A stretch of 7,136 nucleotides of DNA from Methanobrevibacter sp. (GTDB lineage Archaea; Methanobacteriota; Methanobacteria; Methanobacteriales; Methanobacteriaceae). The notes beneath the pieces are model-generated. The model ran no database searches, was not told the origin of the DNA, and saw only the letters and a list, made by a program, of their open reading frames with translations. The position numbers and the translations under genes were made by a program. Below are positions 1 through 6,392 of the stretch, one piece after another. The stretch lies in the NCBI GenBank assembly GCA_016291275.1, contig JAEEWY010000077.1, positions 1-7,136 on the forward strand, written 5' to 3'. Numbering within the stretch: position 1 is the first letter of the stretch; each line of letters begins with the position of its first letter.

Positions 1-242
1 AAATAATATCAGGAATTGAAGACTCATTGGAAAAGGAATTGCTCATTTGTGCTAAAATTGCTGAAGACAAGGCCTGGTTGAAATTAATTAAGCAATTAAA
101 AGCAGATGGATGCAATGGCCTATTGAACATGAATATGGCAATTGAAACATTAGGTCCAAGCATGGGAGAAAACATATCTCAAGTGGTTATTAGAGGAACT
201 GGAGTCGTATTTGAAGAAAAAGAGGATGTAAGTTCCTTATAA
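1..242 (+). CDS. 3' end of a small YbjQ-like (UPF0145/heavy-metal-binding fold) protein, truncated by the window edge
   Basis: The reading frame is open from the first complete codon at position 3 to the TAA ending at 242, giving about 79 residues, so the true start lies outside the window. A TTG at 27 could be a start, but coding potential continues upstream of it and no good ribosome binding site precedes it. The visible part has an amphipathic helix rich in Ala, Lys and Leu, then a KADGCNGLLNM segment, then a strand ending in IRGTGVVFEE. This order (helix, G-x-N turn, strand, GT-x-V strand near the C-terminus) resembles the YbjQ family of small pentameric proteins. Their function is poorly defined, and the metal-binding label is only nominal. 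The match is to a remembered pattern and the N-terminal half is missing, so the family call is tentative; that it is a real gene is more secure. It converges on the TauE-like gene. Confidence 0.55.
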   Translation, partial: IISGIEDSLEKELLICAKIAEDKAWLKLIKQLKADGCNGLLNMNMAIETLGPSMGENISQVVIRGTGVVFEEKEDVSSL

Positions 243-247
243 TTACT

Positions 248-254
248 AAAAAAA
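248..254 (-). terminator. Probable T7 terminator of the TauE-like gene
   Basis: A run of seven A on the plus strand reads as seven T on the minus strand, about 70 bases past the stop codon of the TauE-like gene (326-328). It is the first T-run of this length in that direction, and fits a factor-independent archaeal termination signal. It lies beyond the plus-strand T-tracts, so the two convergent transcripts may overlap. Confidence 0.35.
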
Positions 255-280
255 TATAATTTTAAACTTACCCACACTTA

Positions 281-327
281 TTTTTTAACTTTTTTAATAT
301 ATTCTTTTTTAATATATTCTATTTTTT
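281..327 (+). terminator. T-tract terminator region after the 5' partial gene
   Basis: Four runs of six T occur on the plus strand at 281-286, 290-295, 305-310 and 322-327, starting 38 bases after the stop codon at 242. Archaeal RNA polymerase terminates at oligo-T tracts without needing a hairpin, so this is the likely terminator of the upstream gene. Part of the T content comes from a 15-bp tandem duplication at 291-320. Confidence 0.5.
291..320. repeat. Perfect 15-bp tandem duplication
   Basis: Positions 291-305 and 306-320 are identical copies of TTTTTAATATATTCT. The repeat lies in the 83-bp gap between two convergent genes and doubles the T-tracts there. It is probably a local replication-slippage duplication in AT-rich sequence. 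Confidence 0.7.
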
Positions 328-1156
328 ACAATCCCAATAGAATAGCTATTGGATCAAATCCAATCATTTTTATTGCCATATAAATCAAGATTATGGAAAA
401 TATCTGTTTTAGTCTTTCCTTAGGCATTTTATAAACTAATTTTGCACCAACTGTTGCCATAGGCACTGAAAACAGTACAATTAGAACAAAATTCACCAAA
501 CTCACATAACCTAATGAATATGGCATTGGATTAACTGACCAACCTGTGTAAATATATGAGATGAGCCCTCCAATAGCTGTCAAGGCTATGAAGACTGAAG
601 ATGTTCCAATAGCTTGAATCAAGCTGAATCCAAACAGTATGCAAAGAGCTGGAATCAGGAAGACTCCGCCACCTACACCAAGCAATCCAGAGATTATACC
701 TATTGAAAAACCTACAATTGCTGCACTCAATATATTGAAATCAATCAATGCCTTTTCACCATCAGTTCTAGAACCGAATAGCATATCCAAGGCTACAATA
801 AAGAGTAGGCATGCAAAGATGATCTGCAAGATTCTTGAAGGAACCACATTTGCAAGAAGGCCTCCGCAAAATCCTCCAATAATCCCAAAAATAGCTAATC
901 TGATAGCTGGCTTTACAATGGACTTGTTCTTTTTCTGATGCTGATAAGCTCCAGATGAAGCTGTTGGAATGATAATTGCCAAACTGGTTCCCAATGATAT
1001 CATCATAGCGAGTGAAGGGTCAACCCCCACAGAATCGAATAAGAAGAATTGCAAAGGAACCATTAGGAATCCTCCACCTACTCCAAGCAATCCTGAAGCG
1101 AATCCTGCAAATATTCCTATTAAAATCAAACCTATATAAAAGCTAATCGGAAACAT
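326..1156 (-). CDS. TauE/SafE family membrane permease (probable sulfite/organosulfonate anion exporter family)
   Basis: The 276-residue protein is almost entirely hydrophobic, with about eight predicted membrane segments. It carries the internal duplication typical of TauE/SafE (DUF81) transporters: the signature SGLLGVGGG appears at residues 21-29 and again at 156-164, each followed by a hydrophobic stretch with Pro (P34, P169). A GTS motif follows in each half (56-58 and 184-186). The central loop (about 128-138, SRTDGEKALID) separates the repeats. Family members are thought to move sulfur-containing or other organic anions across the cytoplasmic membrane, but the substrate cannot be predicted from sequence and no sulfur-metabolism gene is adjacent. 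The ATG at 1156 is preceded by AAAGTG, a weak match to the usual GGTGAT site. Full length for the family, no sign of damage. Confidence 0.9.
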   Translation of the reverse strand: MFPISFYIGLILIGIFAGFASGLLGVGGGFLMVPLQFFLFDSVGVDPSLAMMISLGTSLAIIIPTASSGAYQHQKKNKSIVKPAIRLAIFGIIGGFCGGLLANVVPSRILQIIFACLLFIVALDMLFGSRTDGEKALIDFNILSAAIVGFSIGIISGLLGVGGGVFLIPALCILFGFSLIQAIGTSSVFIALTAIGGLISYIYTGWSVNPMPYSLGYVSLVNFVLIVLFSVPMATVGAKLVYKMPKERLKQIFSIILIYMAIKMIGFDPIAILLGL

Positions 1157-1196
1157 GATAACACTTTAAAATATAATAATTCAAGTAAAATATAAA

Positions 1197-1208
1197 AATT
1201 TATAAATT
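1197..1208. promoter_or_regulatory. Palindromic TATA-like box in the divergent intergenic region
   Basis: AATTTATAAATT is a perfect 12-bp palindrome and a good archaeal TATA-box match on either strand. For the minus-strand TauE-like gene it lies about 45 bases before the start codon, predicting a leader of about 20 bases. Read on the plus strand it could serve the membrane protein gene with a leader of roughly 95 bases. The rest of the 167-bp gap (1157-1323) is AT-rich, with another weaker TATA-like stretch, TATTTAAAAT, at 1246-1255 that suits the plus-strand gene better. Assignment is by spacing only. Confidence 0.4.
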
Positions 1209-1323
1209 ATATGATTAATAAAACTTATAATAATATTATATTTCATATTTAAAATAAATATTTGAAAATATGGATTTTTAGAAATTGAAAAATTAAAATG
1301 GCTTTTGCTATGGGGAAATTCTT

Positions 1324-2466
1324 ATGAAAACAAACAAATACATTCCTTTTGGAATAATTCTAATCATTTTTGGAACTCTCCTATTCTTCTTAAGTGGAAT
1401 AGACCAATTCATAAGACCATTTACCCAACCGATTCTAATGGGATCCTCAAAAGGAAAAGACATTCTCTTTTTTGTCCTTTTTGGAATAACAATAATCCTA
1501 TCCACACTTGGAGACAATGAAAAGATACACAACTATTTTAAAAATCTCCATATACCGGAAATGCTGAAAGATAAGGATTTTTACTTAAAGTTATCCTTAA
1601 TCCTATTGCTCTTTACTGCAATAGCTGGACTAGTTATGGAATTTTACTTAAGAAATTCACTTGGAATAGACTGGAACACCATCCTTGTAATCATGAATCC
1701 AAGTGAAACAAGCACAAGCATTCTCCATTCCCACTTGTACAAAGGAATATTTGGAATGATTCTTGGAATGCTTTTAACTTACATTCCAGCGGGAATTCAT
1801 ACTGGAAGCTCCTTAAGTGCTTACACTCCAGATTTGATTGGATTGCTCTTCATATTGATTCCAATCACTTACATATCCATGGTCCTTTCAATGCAAAAGA
1901 GGAAAGCAGTGCCAAGAATTTTCCTAGCATTTGCAAGCACAATAGGAATAATAGGAATCATAGATGGAGGATTATTTGCAACTCCAACAGTTGGGGGAAT
2001 CTATGGAATACTCATATTGATGTACAATAATGAAATCCTGGAAGGAATTTCAGATTACATTACTGAAAAGGAAAAAAGAGATTTGATAAAAAGCCAATTA
2101 AGTGAAGAATTGTCAACAATTAAATCTGTTTTAACAGGCCAAATAAGAGATAATGGAAAGTCAGTTAAAAAGTATTTGAAGATTTTAATTCCACATATTG
2201 CTTTGATCCTAATTATCATATTAAGGTTTTCAATTGCATTTTATGGCGCTTGTCCTGATTCTTATGAATTAAATATATGCCACCCGCATGATCTTGATGG
2301 ATTAAATCAATACGATGTATTAAATTTAACAGAGCATGAAAATAAAACAACAGTTTATCTTTCAAATCAATATAATGAGATGGAATTGTTAAATAACTTA
2401 GCCATTGATTTAGAGGGAAAATGTGATTGGTACTCACTTAGCTGGAACATATATTCATACTTATAA
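1324..2466 (+). CDS. Polytopic membrane protein of unknown function with a C-terminal, probably external domain
   Basis: I do not recognise the family. The 380 residues contain about seven hydrophobic segments, roughly at 7-24, 46-62, 86-106, 138-158, 170-190, 198-233 and 284-308. A short His-x-His (H135, H137) precedes the fourth segment. Residues 238-287 form a charged, Lys/Glu-rich loop that is probably cytoplasmic by the positive-inside rule. The last segment is followed by about 70 acidic residues with three cysteines (C310, C319, C367) and two N-glycosylation sequons (N334-L-T, N340-K-T), which suggests an extracytoplasmic C-terminal domain. An in-frame stop at 1294-1296 with no other start codon after it fixes the ATG at 1324; only a loose GGGGA lies upstream. 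No T-tract separates it from the glycosyltransferase 107 bp downstream, so read-through is possible. No catalytic motif was seen. Confidence 0.8.
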   Translation: MKTNKYIPFGIILIIFGTLLFFLSGIDQFIRPFTQPILMGSSKGKDILFFVLFGITIILSTLGDNEKIHNYFKNLHIPEMLKDKDFYLKLSLILLLFTAIAGLVMEFYLRNSLGIDWNTILVIMNPSETSTSILHSHLYKGIFGMILGMLLTYIPAGIHTGSSLSAYTPDLIGLLFILIPITYISMVLSMQKRKAVPRIFLAFASTIGIIGIIDGGLFATPTVGGIYGILILMYNNEILEGISDYITEKEKRDLIKSQLSEELSTIKSVLTGQIRDNGKSVKKYLKILIPHIALILIIILRFSIAFYGACPDSYELNICHPHDLDGLNQYDVLNLTEHENKTTVYLSNQYNEMELLNNLAIDLEGKCDWYSLSWNIYSYL

Positions 2467-2488
2467 AATCATAAAAAAAATATCAGTA

Positions 2489-2496
2489 TTTATAAA
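2489..2496 (+). promoter_or_regulatory. TATA box upstream of the glycosyltransferase gene
   Basis: TTTATAAA lies 78 bases before the start codon at 2574, predicting transcription starting near 2515-2522 and a leader of about 50-60 bases. It is the best TATA-like match in the 107-bp gap, and its presence suggests that the glycosyltransferase gene can be transcribed independently of the upstream membrane protein gene. Confidence 0.45.
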
Positions 2497-2562
2497 CAAT
2501 AATCTTATTAAATAAATACAATAAAATAAAAACAAAAACAATTCAACCATATCCAATAATAA

Positions 2563-2570
2563 GAGATGAT
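2563..2570 (+). promoter_or_regulatory. Ribosome binding site of the glycosyltransferase gene
   Basis: GAGATGAT differs by one base from GAGGTGAT, the complement of the conserved archaeal 16S rRNA 3' end. It ends three bases before the ATG at 2574 and supports that start. Confidence 0.6.
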
Positions 2571-2573
2571 TAA

Positions 2574-4505
2574 ATGAAAATTAGTATTATCATACCTACA
2601 TACAACGAAGAGGAATATCTTCCTAAATTGCTTGAAAGCATAAAATCCCAAGATTTTACTGATTATGAAATCATTGTTGCTGATGCGCAATCCGATGATA
2701 ATACTAGAAATATCGCTAAGGAATATGGTTGTGTTGTTGTAGAGGGCGGACTTCCTGGACCTGGAAGAAATAGAGGTGCAGAAGTGGCTCAAGGAGAAAT
2801 ACTACTGTTTTTAGACTCTGACTTGGAATTGACTGAAAATTACCTAAGCAATGTGATTGAAGAGTTTGAGTCCGAGGATTTGGGAATAGCGATTACCCAA
2901 ATGACTCCACTTTCTGAAAAGAAAAGGGACAAGTATCTTCATGACCTTGCAAACTGGTTTATGATTGCTGTTGAAAACATAAAGCCACATGGTGCCGGCT
3001 GTTATGGAATCATCTCCAAAAAGGAGTTGCATGATGAAGTTGATGGATTTGATGAGAACCTAAGCTTTGGTGAAGACACTGACTATATCGAACGTGTTGC
3101 TGAAATAAGCGAGTTCAAAGTGCTTAGAAATGCAAGAATCGGAGTTTCCACAAGAAGACTTGAAGAGGAAGGGCTTTACACCTTACTTAAACAGTATGGT
3201 AAAAGTACTGTTAATGACTTTAGAGGAAAAAGAACTTCAGCAGAGGACTTAGGTTATGAGTTCGGTCACGACCCAATAGCTGCACTTGATAGTGTTGATA
3301 TGGAAAGGATTGCTGAAAAATCCAGAAACAGAAAGATCAAAGACAGAATCAATAAATTCAAGGACAGAGACATAGAAGAGAATAAGTTAATTGAAGTTAC
3401 TGAAAAGGAAACAGGGCTTGTTGTTAAAGAGGCAGCAGGCTCACAAGGCAAGAAAAGAATTTTCTATTCCGTCTGTGGAGAGGGAATGGGACATGCAATC
3501 AGAAGCAGCGTTATTCTAGAGCATTTAACCAAAAAATATGACGTTTACATTTTCTCAAGTGAAAGGGCATATGAATTCCTCAACAGCAAATTCGATAATG
3601 TGTTTGAGATTGGAGGATTCAACACTGTCTATGAAAACAATGTGGTCAGAACCAAGAAAACATTCTTCAAGGCATTGAAGGCAAATCCTACAAACCTGAA
3701 GGAAGGATACAATGTATTGTATAAGGAATGCAAGAGAATCAAGCCTAATATAATCATATCAGACTTTGAAAACTATTCAAGTATGCTCAGTAAGATCATG
3801 AACATTCCACTCATTAGCCTTGACAATATCCATATGCTGACCCAATGTGAATATGATTATCCGCCAAATCACAGAGCGGATATGCTAACTGCAAAGGCAG
3901 TTACAAAATCATATATCCTAAGGCCAAAAAGGCATATAATAACATCATTCTTCTATCCTCCATTAAAGCATCCTAAGATGACTGCTCTTTACCCTCCAGT
4001 ATTAAGGGAAGAGATAATGAAATTGGAACCTGTTGAAGGAGAGCATGTTTTGGTTTATCAAACAGCAGAATCAAGCATAAATCTTATGGAAGAGCTTAAG
4101 AAACTTGATTACAAATTCATCGTTTATGGTTTCAACAAGGATGAAGTTGATGAGAACTTGACATACAGGTCTTTCAATGAAGAGCAGATCTTTGAGGATA
4201 TGAGAACAGCTAAGGCAATTATAGTGAATGGTGGATTCACTATGATTTCAGAGGCAATCTATCTTAAGAAGCCAATCTACAGCACTCCTGCACATAAGAA
4301 CTTTGAACAGATATTGAATGGATTCTATGTTGAAAAGTTAGGATTTGGAGAATACCATGATAAATTGGATGTCAAAAAGATCGAAAGCTTTTTGGATAAT
4401 CTTGACAAGTATCAGGAAAACCTAAACAAGGTCGAGCCATGGGACAATACTGAAATCCTAAAGGATCTTGACTTAAGCATTGAAAAATATTCAAAGCTTT
4501 ATTAG
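2574..4505 (+). CDS. Two-domain glycosyltransferase: GT2 (GT-A) fused to an MJ1255/VC2487-type GT-B domain
   Basis: Residues 1-235 are a family 2 glycosyltransferase: ISIIIPTYNEEEYLPKLL at the N-terminus, a metal/nucleotide-binding D81-S-D83 after a hydrophobic strand, and the acceptor-side acidic motif GEDTD at 166-170. Residues 240-293 are a highly charged linker. Residues 294-643 begin with RIFYSVCGEGMGHAIRS, the N-terminal glycine loop of the MJ1255/VC2487 family, related to MurG-like GT28 enzymes. They continue with IIISDFE (393-399) and end with the nucleotide-sugar-binding NGGFTMISEA (552-561). Both domains retain their key motifs, so the protein may add two sugars in sequence or pair two related steps. 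There is no membrane segment, so it should be cytoplasmic or peripheral, perhaps building a lipid-linked glycan, surface polysaccharide or glycolipid; donor and acceptor are unknown. Each domain alone is about the normal size for its family, so this is a genuine fusion of 643 residues with no frameshift. Confidence 0.88.
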   Translation: MKISIIIPTYNEEEYLPKLLESIKSQDFTDYEIIVADAQSDDNTRNIAKEYGCVVVEGGLPGPGRNRGAEVAQGEILLFLDSDLELTENYLSNVIEEFESEDLGIAITQMTPLSEKKRDKYLHDLANWFMIAVENIKPHGAGCYGIISKKELHDEVDGFDENLSFGEDTDYIERVAEISEFKVLRNARIGVSTRRLEEEGLYTLLKQYGKSTVNDFRGKRTSAEDLGYEFGHDPIAALDSVDMERIAEKSRNRKIKDRINKFKDRDIEENKLIEVTEKETGLVVKEAAGSQGKKRIFYSVCGEGMGHAIRSSVILEHLTKKYDVYIFSSERAYEFLNSKFDNVFEIGGFNTVYENNVVRTKKTFFKALKANPTNLKEGYNVLYKECKRIKPNIIISDFENYSSMLSKIMNIPLISLDNIHMLTQCEYDYPPNHRADMLTAKAVTKSYILRPKRHIITSFFYPPLKHPKMTALYPPVLREEIMKLEPVEGEHVLVYQTAESSINLMEELKKLDYKFIVYGFNKDEVDENLTYRSFNEEQIFEDMRTAKAIIVNGGFTMISEAIYLKKPIYSTPAHKNFEQILNGFYVEKLGFGEYHDKLDVKKIESFLDNLDKYQENLNKVEPWDNTEILKDLDLSIEKYSKLY

Positions 4506-4527
4506 TTCTTGAATTGAAAAATAAGCA

Positions 4528-4560
4528 TTTTTAATTTATTTTTTTAATAAACTATTTTTT
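4528..4560 (+). terminator. T-tract terminator of the glycosyltransferase gene
   Basis: Runs of five, seven and six T on the plus strand (4528-4532, 4539-4545, 4555-4560) begin 23 bases after the TAG at 4503-4505. This fits an archaeal oligo-T termination region. Confidence 0.5.
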
Positions 4561-4593
4561 ACTTCATGTAATTACATGACTTTACATGAAAGT
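4561..4593. repeat. Perfect 16-bp palindrome with a third half-site between convergent genes
   Basis: TCATGTAATTACATGA at 4564-4579 is its own reverse complement. A third half-site, TTACATGA, follows at 4582-4589, so the segment also reads as ACTTCATGTAA (4561-4571) facing TTACATGAAAGT (4582-4593). It contains much of the G and C in this otherwise almost purely A/T gap (4506-4726), which otherwise holds only T-tracts and A/T-rich sequence. It could be a protein-binding site, an RNA hairpin at the 3' end of the glycosyltransferase transcript, or a chance element. Confidence 0.6.
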
Positions 4594-4703
4594 ATTTTTT
4601 ATTATTTATTAACTATTTTTTAATTAATTTTTTGATTATTTTTTAAGAAAAGATTTTTAATTTTTTAATAGTTTTATATATTACGAATTAAAATATTTGA
4701 AAT

Positions 4704-4711
4704 AAAAAAAA
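4704..4711 (-). terminator. T8 terminator of the gar1-tfb transcript
   Basis: Eight A on the plus strand give eight T on the minus strand, beginning 15 bases past the tfb stop codon (4727-4729), with a further T4 (4713-4716) just before it. This is a typical archaeal oligo-T terminator placement. Confidence 0.5.
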
Positions 4712-4726
4712 GAAAAGAATTGAGTG

Positions 4727-5758
4727 TTATAAAGTTACACCCATTTCTAATTGTTCAGTAAGTTCTTTGTATCTGTTACGGATAGTTACTTCAGTTACAC
4801 CTGCAACTTCTGCAACATCTCTTTGGGTTTTTCTTTCACCTAATAAAACAGATGCAATGTATAATGCAGCAGCAGCCACACCAGTTGGACCTCTACCTGA
4901 AGTTAATCCTTTTTCCATTGCCTTTTCAATGATTTCAATGGATCTGGATTGTACTTCACCAGAAAGACCAAGTTCACTTGCGAATCTTGGAACATAATCT
5001 ACTGGAGATGTAGGAGGTAACTTAATGTTCAATTCTCTTGTCAAGAATCTGTAAGTTCTTCCAACTTCTTTTTTACTTACTCTAGAAACTTCAGCGATTT
5101 CATCTAAAGTACGAGGTACTTTACATCTTCTACAAGCTGCATATAAGGAAGCAGCTACAACCCCTTCAATACTTCTTCCACGGATAAGCTTGTTTTCAAC
5201 TGCACTTCTGTAAACAACAGAAGCAGCTTCCCTTACACTTCTTGGAAGACCTAATCTTGAAGAGTCTCTGTCTAATTCACTTAATGCAAAAGCCAAGTTA
5301 CGTTCAGTAGCCCCGGAAATCCTGATTTTTCTTTGCCATTTTCTTAAACGGTACCATTGAGCTCTGTTTCTTGCAGGAATATCTCTACCATAGATGTCCT
5401 TATTCCTCCAATCAATCATTGTACTTAAACCTTTATCGTGAATAGTGTAAGTAATAGGAGCACCTACTCTTGTACGTTTGTCTCTTTGTTCGTGGTCGAA
5501 TGCTCTCCATTCTGGACCCATATCTACAAGGTTTTCATCAATAACTAATCCACAGTTAGCACAAACCACTTCTGCCCTTTCATAATCCCCAATCAAATCA
5601 GTTGAACCACATTGTGGACATACGGTTTGTTTTTCTGGCTCAGAGTCATCTTTTTGTCTTCTTCTTGAAGTTCTTTTGGAATTTTGAAGAACTTCTTCAG
5701 ATAATCCTTCTTTCGTGTTAATCTCTCCTATTATATCAATTTGACTAGCTTTTCCCAA
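4727..5758 (-). CDS. tfb: Transcription initiation factor B (TFB, archaeal TFIIB)
   Basis: TFB binds the TBP-TATA complex and the BRE, and recruits RNA polymerase. The 343 residues show the full family architecture: an N-terminal zinc ribbon (C47, C50, C66, C69), the conserved B-reader/linker region ([21 protein letters not shown] at 81-101, [15 protein letters not shown] at 103-117), and two cyclin repeats (about 150-240 and 245-340). The second repeat ends in a helix-turn-helix ([10 protein letters not shown]...TIRNRYKEL, 311-333) that reads the BRE. The zinc ribbon is preceded by a basic, variable extension of about 46 residues. The start is awkward: TTG at 5758 is the only ATG/GTG/TTG in this frame between the upstream stop (5786-5788) and the first zinc cysteine. 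It has no well-placed GGTGAT site and lies in an inverted repeat. It follows gar1 by 64 bp on the same strand, a common archaeal pairing, and is probably co-transcribed with it, perhaps with its own weak promoter. Confidence 0.96.
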   Translation of the reverse strand: MGKASQIDIIGEINTKEGLSEEVLQNSKRTSRRRQKDDSEPEKQTVCPQCGSTDLIGDYERAEVVCANCGLVIDENLVDMGPEWRAFDHEQRDKRTRVGAPITYTIHDKGLSTMIDWRNKDIYGRDIPARNRAQWYRLRKWQRKIRISGATERNLAFALSELDRDSSRLGLPRSVREAASVVYRSAVENKLIRGRSIEGVVAASLYAACRRCKVPRTLDEIAEVSRVSKKEVGRTYRFLTRELNIKLPPTSPVDYVPRFASELGLSGEVQSRSIEIIEKAMEKGLTSGRGPTGVAAAALYIASVLLGERKTQRDVAEVAGVTEVTIRNRYKELTEQLEMGVTL

Positions 5759-5770
5759 AAATAGGGAAAA
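5750..5770 (-). repeat. Inverted repeat spanning the tfb start codon
   Basis: On the minus strand TTTTCCC and GGGAAAA (7-bp arms, 5764-5770 and 5750-5756 on the plus strand) flank a 7-base loop. The only available start codon of tfb, TTG at 5758-5756, has two bases in the loop and its G in the stem. If it folds in the mRNA the hairpin would mask initiation; as DNA it could be a binding site. Confidence 0.55.
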
Positions 5771-5781
5771 ACCTTTAAATT

Positions 5782-5804
5782 TTCTCTAAGAAATGAATAG
5801 AGAA
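5782..5804 (-). repeat. Second stem-loop in the gar1-tfb gap
   Basis: TTCTCTA and TAGAGAA (5798-5804 and 5782-5788 on the plus strand) form perfect 7-bp arms around a 9-base loop on the minus strand. It sits between the gar1 stop (5823-5825) and the tfb start hairpin. A TATA-like AATTTAAAG lies immediately after it at about 5773-5781. It may be an RNA processing or regulatory structure, or chance in A/T-rich sequence. Confidence 0.45.
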
Positions 5805-5822
5805 TAAATTTTTTTAAGTTAT

Positions 5823-6188
5823 CTATTTGTTTCTTCTTTTTCTTGAATTGGATTTCCTATTTTTAGAATTCTTGGAATTTTTGGAATTACCTTTTGAACC
5901 CTTTTTAGACTTAGAGTTCCTGTTTTTCTTATTGAGTTTCTCCATTTCACTTTTAGTGGAAACAAATAGCTTTTCACCATGTCTACTTTCAAGATCTCTT
6001 CTATTAACTGACCTAAAAATATTTACGGAAACGTATGGATTCTTTACTGGGCCAAAAATAGAATATACCTTACCTATTTTCTGCTTATCATTAGTAAAAA
6101 CAAAAGCTCCAGCTGGAGGAGTCTTTGTGGTTTTGACAATAAGCTTTCCAGAATTGGCAAGGTGTGAGATGTTTCCTAAAAATTTCAT
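5823..6188 (-). CDS. gar1: H/ACA ribonucleoprotein subunit Gar1
   Basis: Gar1 is part of the archaeal H/ACA RNP with Cbf5, Nop10 and L7Ae, which directs guide-RNA-dependent pseudouridylation of rRNA; it binds Cbf5 and helps substrate turnover. Residues 1-76 form the small Gar1 beta-barrel: GNISHLANSGKLIVKT, then the PPAGAFVFT segment, then the hallmark KIGKVYSIFGPVKNPYVSV (37-55). Residues from about 83 to 121 form a strongly basic, low-complexity tail of Lys, Asn, Ser and Arg with repeated NSK units. That tail makes the protein longer than the roughly 100 residues usual for archaeal Gar1. The start chosen is the ATG at 6188, three bases after an excellent AAGGTGAT (6199-6192 on the minus strand). 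A TTG at 6191 would add one residue but abuts that site. It is upstream of tfb in the same direction. Confidence 0.9.
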   Translation of the reverse strand: MKFLGNISHLANSGKLIVKTTKTPPAGAFVFTNDKQKIGKVYSIFGPVKNPYVSVNIFRSVNRRDLESRHGEKLFVSTKSEMEKLNKKNRNSKSKKGSKGNSKNSKNSKNRKSNSRKRRNK

Positions 6189-6191
6189 CAA

Positions 6192-6199
6192 ATCACCTT
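6192..6199 (-). promoter_or_regulatory. Strong ribosome binding site of gar1
   Basis: The minus strand reads AAGGTGAT, matching the complement of the archaeal 16S rRNA tail, three bases before the ATG at 6188. It is the clearest ribosome binding site in the window and decides the gar1 start in favour of ATG over the adjoining TTG. Confidence 0.75.
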
Positions 6200-6240
6200 A
6201 AAAATAAACATTAGTACATCTTAATATAATGACATTATAG

Positions 6241-6270
6241 TATATAAATGTTTCGATGCCTTTATATATA
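6241..6270 (-). promoter_or_regulatory. Promoter region of the gar1-tfb unit with two TATA boxes
   Basis: On the minus strand TTTATATA (6248-6241) and TATATATAAA (6270-6261) are two good TATA-box candidates. From the nearer one transcription should begin around 6215-6222, giving a leader of about 30 bases before the gar1 ATG. From the farther one the leader would be about 50 bases. Which is used cannot be told from sequence. Confidence 0.5.
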
Positions 6271-6384
6271 AAAAAATTTCTTCTTAAAAAGTATTACTAA
6301 AAAATCCTAATAAAAACTTTTTAATATAGCCATATTCATTCTTTAATCAACAAACAATTGATTAATAATAGTTATATTGGGTCA

Positions 6385-6392
6385 TATATAAA
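6385..6392 (+). promoter_or_regulatory. Candidate TATA box of the sirtuin gene
   Basis: TATATAAA at 6385-6392 is the best plus-strand TATA match before the sirtuin. It predicts a start near 6412-6418 and an unusually long leader of about 100 bases that is rich in A and G (repeated AATAAAAAGAAA and AGAAATAA units). The leader contains short untranslatable-looking ORFs of 6 codons (from 6397) and 19 codons (from 6424). The rest of the gap (6200-6519) is A/T-rich with no RNA gene that I can see. Confidence 0.4.

Noticed and set aside
27..242. Complete 71-residue gene starting with TTG at 27
   Set aside because: The frame is open to the window edge and the family-like pattern needs an N-terminal half, so a truncated longer gene is more likely.
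639..938. 99-codon plus-strand open frame inside the TauE-like gene
   Set aside because: Antisense shadow of a well-supported transporter gene, with no family resemblance.
1305..1520. 71-codon frame starting at the end of the divergent gap
   Set aside because: Overlaps the start of the 380-residue membrane protein in another frame; its sequence (rich in Asn, Trp and His) looks non-coding.
6189..6191. TTG at 6191 as the gar1 start
   Set aside because: It directly abuts the GGTGAT site with no spacer, while the next codon is an ATG at proper spacing.
5827..6201. 124-codon open frame on the plus strand opposite gar1
   Set aside because: It is the mirror of the gar1 low-complexity tail (Leu/Phe/Glu-rich) and has no ribosome binding site; gar1 on the minus strand matches a known family.
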